A model generated the notes under the pieces. It was not told the origin of the DNA. It saw only the letters and a list, made by a program, of their open reading frames with translations, and did no database searches. 9,317 nucleotides of DNA from an uncultured Clostridia bacterium. GTDB lineage: Bacteria; Bacillota; Clostridia; Christensenellales; Aristaeellaceae. The translations under genes and the position numbers were made by a program. Shown here piece by piece: positions 6,856 to 9,317 of this stretch (the first letter of the stretch is position 1; each line of letters starts with the position of its first letter). The stretch spans positions 1 to 9,317 of the forward strand of contig CAMDVP010000115.1 in the NCBI GenBank assembly GCA_945877525.1. The letters are read 5' to 3'.

Positions 6856-7535
6856 GAATCTTCCTCTTTCCGCGGGATATCCGTCACCTCAAGGGCGTCC
6901 CCCGCCACGCGGAAGCGCACCTCCAACCCGGCATATGCAAAGCCGTACACCCGCTCCGGGTCGTGCTGATAAGCCGGACGGGGATCCTGCCCCAATACGC
7001 CCAACAGTGCCTCCCGCCTGTCCTTCGGCACCCGGGAAAGCAGTTCCGGGGCAATGCTCACCTGAAGAGGCTCCCTCCATGCTTCCTTCGCAAAGCCTCC
7101 CAGCGCCTCCGGGTGACAGTCGGCATAGGGCAGATAAGGCTTGATATCGTACACCGGCGTGCCATCCATCATGTCCGCCCCGGACACCACCAGCACCCGG
7201 CCCATCCCCTCCACCCGGCGGATTTCCTCCAGGCGCACGCAGCTCAGACCAATGGGATTGGGCCGGAAGGGCGACCTGGTGGCGAACACCCCCACCCGCG
7301 TGTTGCCCCCCAACCGGGGCGGCCGTACCGTGGGCGACCATTCCTCCCGCTGCGCCTGGTGGAACTGCCAGATCAGCCACAGATGGGAGTACCCCTCCAG
7401 CCCCCGCAGCGCCTCGGGTACACGAAATTCCGGCTCAAACACCACCAGCGAGCGCAGGCCTTCCACCAGTCCACTTTGCCGGGGTAGGCCGAACTTCGTG
7501 GGAAAATCATTGTGAATCGTTGCAATCACGCGCAT
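6852..7535 (-). CDS. trmO: tRNA (adenine(37)-N6)-methyltransferase TrmO
   Basis: TrmO (formerly TsaA/YaeB) uses S-adenosylmethionine to methylate N6 of t6A at position 37 of ACY-decoding tRNA-Thr, giving m6t6A. It is a single-domain, cytoplasmic beta-barrel methyltransferase. The 227 residues match the E. coli protein (235) almost end to end: FGLPRQSGL (15-23), LEGYSHLWLIWQFHQ (46-60), the signature block VRPPRLGGNTRVGVFATRS (70-88) followed by PFRPNPIGLS (89-98), DGTPVYDIKPYLPYAD (124-139), and LGQDPRPAYQ (181-190) in the C-terminal part. The ATG at 7535 has AAGGAG (7543-7548) 7 nt upstream. It heads the minus-strand run that continues with the M28 genes, its stop codon overlapping the next start by 4 nt. 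Family assignment is very secure. Confidence 0.96.
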   Translation of the reverse strand: MRVIATIHNDFPTKFGLPRQSGLVEGLRSLVVFEPEFRVPEALRGLEGYSHLWLIWQFHQAQREEWSPTVRPPRLGGNTRVGVFATRSPFRPNPIGLSCVRLEEIRRVEGMGRVLVVSGADMMDGTPVYDIKPYLPYADCHPEALGGFAKEAWREPLQVSIAPELLSRVPKDRREALLGVLGQDPRPAYQHDPERVYGFAYAGLEVRFRVAGDALEVTDIPRKEEDS

Positions 7536-7568
7536 GGTTGTTCTCCTTGGCAGCCCACGGGCCGCCCC

Positions 7569-7596
7569 TTTATCCTACCACATTCGGCCGCGTCAC
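7569..7596 (-). promoter_or_regulatory. Candidate promoter for the trmO run (weak match)
   Basis: On the minus strand GTGACG (7591-7596) and GATAAA (7569-7574), each matching 4 of 6 consensus bases, are 16 nt apart. They lie about 34 nt upstream of the trmO start. This is the best sigma-A-like pair I can find in the stretch and would serve trmO and the genes behind it, but the match is weak. Confidence 0.3.
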
Positions 7597-7714
7597 GCCA
7601 CTGTTTCAGGACAAAAAACTGCAAAAACCGTGTGCCGCCCCGTTCAATCCGCTTTGATCCGCGTCGCATTTCATGTCCGCCACGCATTTTATTTTTATAT
7701 TTATCAAATTAGTA

Positions 7715-7744
7715 TTGACAATTCTATTGAGATTGTGATATATT
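7715..7744 (+). promoter_or_regulatory. Promoter of the small protein-ArsR unit
   Basis: A perfect -35 TTGACA (7715-7720) is followed after 18 nt by TATATT (7739-7744), preceded by TGA to give an extended -10. The surrounding stretch (about 7685-7745) is far more AT-rich than the rest of the window. A start near 7751 would leave a leader of about 36 nt before the ATG at 7787. Confidence 0.8.
7716..7738. promoter_or_regulatory. Possible operator dyad inside the promoter
   Basis: TGACAAT (7716-7722) and ATTGTGA (7732-7738) form an imperfect inverted repeat (6 of 7 positions) with a 9-nt spacer. It lies between the -35 and -10 of the promoter driving an ArsR-type gene. A site here would let a dimeric repressor block RNA polymerase, so autoregulation is plausible. 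This is inference from position, and AT-rich promoter DNA readily gives such dyads by chance. Confidence 0.3.
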
Positions 7745-7786
7745 CTTTCTGCCGGCAAGCAGCCATTCCACAAGGAGGTATTCCAA

Positions 7787-8125
7787 ATGAACGATTCCTT
7801 TCTGACCTGGTGCGACCAGCGCCTGGCCGCATGCGAGACCCGCCGCGCATCCCTGCTTGCGGACCAGCGTGGCGACGAAGCCCGCTTCGAGCAGGTGCGA
7901 AGCAATGTGTACGGCATTTTCCGTGCGGTATATTCAGCTTTGGGGTACAGCAAGGCCCTGATGCTCCGCCGTCTGGAGGAGATTTCCTCATCCTGGGTGG
8001 AAAGCCTGCGCCAGGCCGAAATCCACGGCGATGCGGACAAGGCGCACATTGAACGGGTGAAGCTGGACGCCTGCGCGGAAATCCGCCGCTTCGCCGACGC
8101 TATGGAGGAATGCCCGTATGACTGA
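7787..8125 (+). CDS. Small hypothetical protein, partner of the ArsR-DUF2087 gene
   Basis: I do not recognise this 112-residue protein. It is charged and predicted almost entirely helical, with Arg-, Glu- and Ala-rich stretches (for example LADQRGDEARFEQVRSNVYG, about 24-43), a hydrophobic central helix (IFRAVYSALGYSKALMLRR, about 44-62), and no signal peptide or membrane segment. It contains Cys9, Cys16, Cys95 and Cys108. The gene is well supported: a strong promoter, AAGGAGG (7772-7778) 8 nt before the ATG, and a stop that overlaps the ArsR start as ATGACTGA, implying translational coupling. Co-expression at near 1:1 suggests that it works with, or is sensed through, the regulator, but no function can be assigned. 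Confidence 0.82.
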   Translation: MNDSFLTWCDQRLAACETRRASLLADQRGDEARFEQVRSNVYGIFRAVYSALGYSKALMLRRLEEISSSWVESLRQAEIHGDADKAHIERVKLDACAEIRRFADAMEECPYD

Positions 8126-8690
8126 AAATGAAGCCCTGGCCCTGTTCAAATGCCTGGCGGACAAATCCCGCCTGCAGATTCTGAAATCCCTTTCCCGGGA
8201 GGACATGTATGTGGAGCGTCTGGCCGAGCGCCTGGGGCTCACCGCGCCCACGGTGTCCTTCCACCTGAAAAAGCTCAGCGACGTGGGGGCCGTGCGCTCC
8301 TACAAGACGCAGTACTACACCATGTATGCCCTGCAGGAGGAAACCTTGCGGCCCAGCATGCTTTCCCTCATCCAGGCAGATTCCTCCGAGGCGGCGCTGC
8401 AGGCTCAGAGGGACGAGGCCTACCGGCAGAAGGTGCTTTCCTCCTTCCTGGTCTACGGGAAGCTGAAGTCCATCCCCACCCAGAAGAAAAAGGAGCGCAT
8501 TGTGCTGGAGGAGCTGGTCAAGGCCTTCGAGTATGACCGGCTGTATGCCGAGCGGGAGGTGAACATTCTCCTGGCCGACTATCACGACGATTTCTGTACC
8601 CTGCGCCGGGACATGGTGGGCGAAGGGCTGCTCTGCCGCGACCAGCGGGGCTACTGGCGGCCCAAAGAAGTGCAGGAGGGAAAGGCGTGA
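8118..8690 (+). CDS. ArsR-family HTH regulator with C-terminal DUF2087 domain
   Basis: This is a winged-helix repressor-type protein of 190 residues. The N-terminal ArsR-like domain (about 5-75) shows FKCLADKSRLQILKSL (10-25) and the recognition-helix region APTVSFHLKKLSDVGAV (43-59). The C-terminal block (about 113-181), with YGKLKSIPTQKKKERIVLEE, YAEREVNILLADYHDDFCTL and RRDMVGEGLLCRDQRGYWR, is typical of DUF2087, a domain often found in Firmicutes regulators. The usual ArsR alpha-3 metal site (ELCVCDL) is replaced by MYVERLAERL, so a classical As(III) sensor is unlikely. Cysteines are only at 12, 160 and 173. The ATG at 8118 has GGAGG (8104-8108) 9 nt upstream inside the preceding gene, which it overlaps by 8 nt. 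The effector is unknown; autoregulation of this two-gene unit is the simplest guess. Confidence 0.9.
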   Translation: MTENEALALFKCLADKSRLQILKSLSREDMYVERLAERLGLTAPTVSFHLKKLSDVGAVRSYKTQYYTMYALQEETLRPSMLSLIQADSSEAALQAQRDEAYRQKVLSSFLVYGKLKSIPTQKKKERIVLEELVKAFEYDRLYAEREVNILLADYHDDFCTLRRDMVGEGLLCRDQRGYWRPKEVQEGKA

Positions 8691-8701
8691 GCAGGGATGA
8701 A

Positions 8702-8737
8702 AAAGAGCGGCAAGCCTACACAGGACTGCCGCTCTTT
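8702..8737. terminator. Bidirectional terminator between the ArsR gene and tRNA-Leu
   Basis: AAAGAGCGGCA (8702-8712) pairs perfectly with TGCCGCTCTTT (8727-8737), an 11-bp stem with a 14-nt loop, 12 nt after the ArsR stop. Read on the minus strand it is followed by a run of five T, a good terminator for tRNA-Leu. Read on the plus strand the tail (TTTCTGTG) is weaker but probably still ends the ArsR transcript. Confidence 0.8.
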
Positions 8738-8740
8738 CTG

Positions 8741-8823
<83 letters not shown>

Positions 8824-8833
8824 GCACAATGGG

Positions 8834-8862
8834 ATTATAGCATAGCCCCAGCATAAATGCAA
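8834..8862 (-). promoter_or_regulatory. Promoter of tRNA-Leu
   Basis: On the minus strand TATAAT (8834-8839), preceded by TGC as an extended -10, lies 17 nt downstream of TTGCAT (8857-8862), a partial -35. The -10 ends about 10 nt before the mature tRNA 5' end, so the leader would be very short. Confidence 0.65.
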
Positions 8863-8881
8863 GCAGAACCTTTCCCTCTGT

Positions 8882-8910
8882 TTGACATTGCTCCGCCCCG
8901 CCGCTATAAT
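8882..8910 (+). promoter_or_regulatory. Consensus sigma-A promoter of uvrC
   Basis: TTGACA (8882-8887), a 17-nt spacer and TATAAT (8905-8910) match the sigma-A consensus at all twelve positions. Transcription would begin near 8917, leaving a leader of about 17 nt that contains AGGAGG (8920-8925). Confidence 0.88.
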
Positions 8911-8933
8911 AACTACAACAGGAGGTGACGTCC

Positions 8934-9275
8934 ATGGGGAGGATCGACTGGGGTGAAAACCTGGAGCTGAAGATCGCCAAGCTGCCGGAAAGCCCCGGCT
9001 GCTACCTGATGAAGGACGCGGAGGGTACCATCATCTACGTCGGCAAGGCCGTCAACCTGAAAAACCGCGTCCGCTCCTACTTCCGCGATACCGGACACAC
9101 CCCCAAGGTAGCGGCAATGATTTCCCATATCACCGATTTCGACGTGCTGCTGTGCGACACCAACCTGGAAGCTCTGTGCCTGGAATGCAACCTGATCAAG
9201 CATCACAAGCCCTACTACAACATTCTTCTCAAGGATGACAAGCACTACCCCTACCTGCGGGTGGATCTGCGGTAG
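8934..9275 (+). CDS. uvrC: UvrC N-terminal part (GIY-YIG nuclease), ends at an in-frame TAG
   Basis: UvrC is the dual-incision endonuclease subunit of UvrABC nucleotide excision repair. The visible 113 residues contain the complete GIY-YIG domain responsible for the 3' incision: SPGCYLMKDAEGTIIYVGKA (about 20-39), NLKNRVRSYF (41-50), TNLEALCLECNLIKHHKPYYN (about 76-96) and LLKDDKHYPYLRV (98-110). Full-length UvrC is about 600 residues, so this is only the start. The ATG at 8934 has AGGAGG (8920-8925) 8 nt upstream; a GTG at 8925 in the same frame overlaps that site and is rejected. The reading frame meets TAG at 9273-9275, where bacterial UvrC proteins usually have a Glu-type codon before YPR. 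Homologous sequence continues afterwards, so this is a nonsense mutation, a base error, or a recoded codon rather than a natural end. Confidence 0.9.
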   Translation: MGRIDWGENLELKIAKLPESPGCYLMKDAEGTIIYVGKAVNLKNRVRSYFRDTGHTPKVAAMISHITDFDVLLCDTNLEALCLECNLIKHHKPYYNILLKDDKHYPYLRVDLR

Positions 9276-9317
9276 GCGTATCCCCGACTGACCCAGGCCC
9301 GCCGCATGGAAAAGGAC
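9276..9317 (+). pseudogene. uvrC: UvrC-coding sequence continuing past the TAG, cut by window edge
   Basis: Immediately after the TAG, in the same frame, the 14 codons to the edge read AYPRLTQARRMEKD. This is the segment expected next in UvrC (family pattern roughly E-x-YPRL-x-x-x-RR-x-x-KDGA-x-YFGPY). There is no frame change and no missing base, so the only defect seen is the single codon. Whether the remainder is intact cannot be seen. Confidence 0.75.

Noticed and set aside
7634..7690. Short direct repeats ATCCGC-TTTG-ATCCGC and the two CGCATTT copies in the divergent region
   Set aside because: They are only 6-7 nt long, unrelated to the promoters in placement, and expected by chance.
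9230..9317. A frameshift as the cause of the uvrC interruption
   Set aside because: UvrC-like residues before and after the TAG are in the same frame with no base gained or lost, so it is a codon substitution.

Overview
The window looks like chromosomal DNA of a GC-rich Bacillota (Clostridia-type, plausibly gut-associated) bacterium. Three things point there: strong AGGAGG-type ribosome binding sites, consensus sigma-A promoters (for example TTGACA-17-TATAAT upstream of uvrC), and family content such as a rhamnose operon, an ArsR-DUF2087 regulator and Firmicutes-style UvrC. I cannot place it at family or genus level. All nine complete genes end in TGA.

Bases 1-3430 (minus strand) hold an L-rhamnose catabolic operon in the order rhaB (kinase), rhaA (isomerase), rhaD (aldolase). 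RhaD runs off the left edge. Together these convert L-rhamnose to L-rhamnulose, then to rhamnulose-1-phosphate, then to dihydroxyacetone phosphate and L-lactaldehyde. An extended -10 promoter lies just upstream of rhaB. Immediately before it sits the intrinsic terminator of an AraC-family regulator gene (3449-4411), the obvious candidate regulator of the operon.

Bases 4457-7535 (minus strand) are a tightly packed run read towards the regulator: trmO (tRNA m6t6A37 methyltransferase), two tandemly duplicated M28-type metallopeptidase paralogues that each carry a transmembrane hairpin inside the catalytic domain, and an unrecognised 170-residue protein. trmO and the first peptidase overlap by ATGA, and the two peptidases are 4 nt apart.

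Bases 7536-8690 (plus strand from 7787) begin with a short AT-rich divergent promoter region. It is followed by a two-gene unit: a small helical protein of unknown function and, overlapping it by 8 nt, an ArsR-type HTH protein with a C-terminal DUF2087 domain.

Bases 8691-9317 contain a terminator hairpin, a minus-strand tRNA-Leu(CAA) with its own promoter, and the 5' end of uvrC on the plus strand. uvrC is interrupted by an in-frame TAG at 9273-9275, and UvrC-like sequence continues in the same frame up to the window edge. This amber codon is the most unusual observation here. The paired M28 proteins with an intradomain membrane hairpin and a shared cysteine cluster come second. I see no CRISPR array, insertion sequence, phage gene or clear undescribed multi-gene system.
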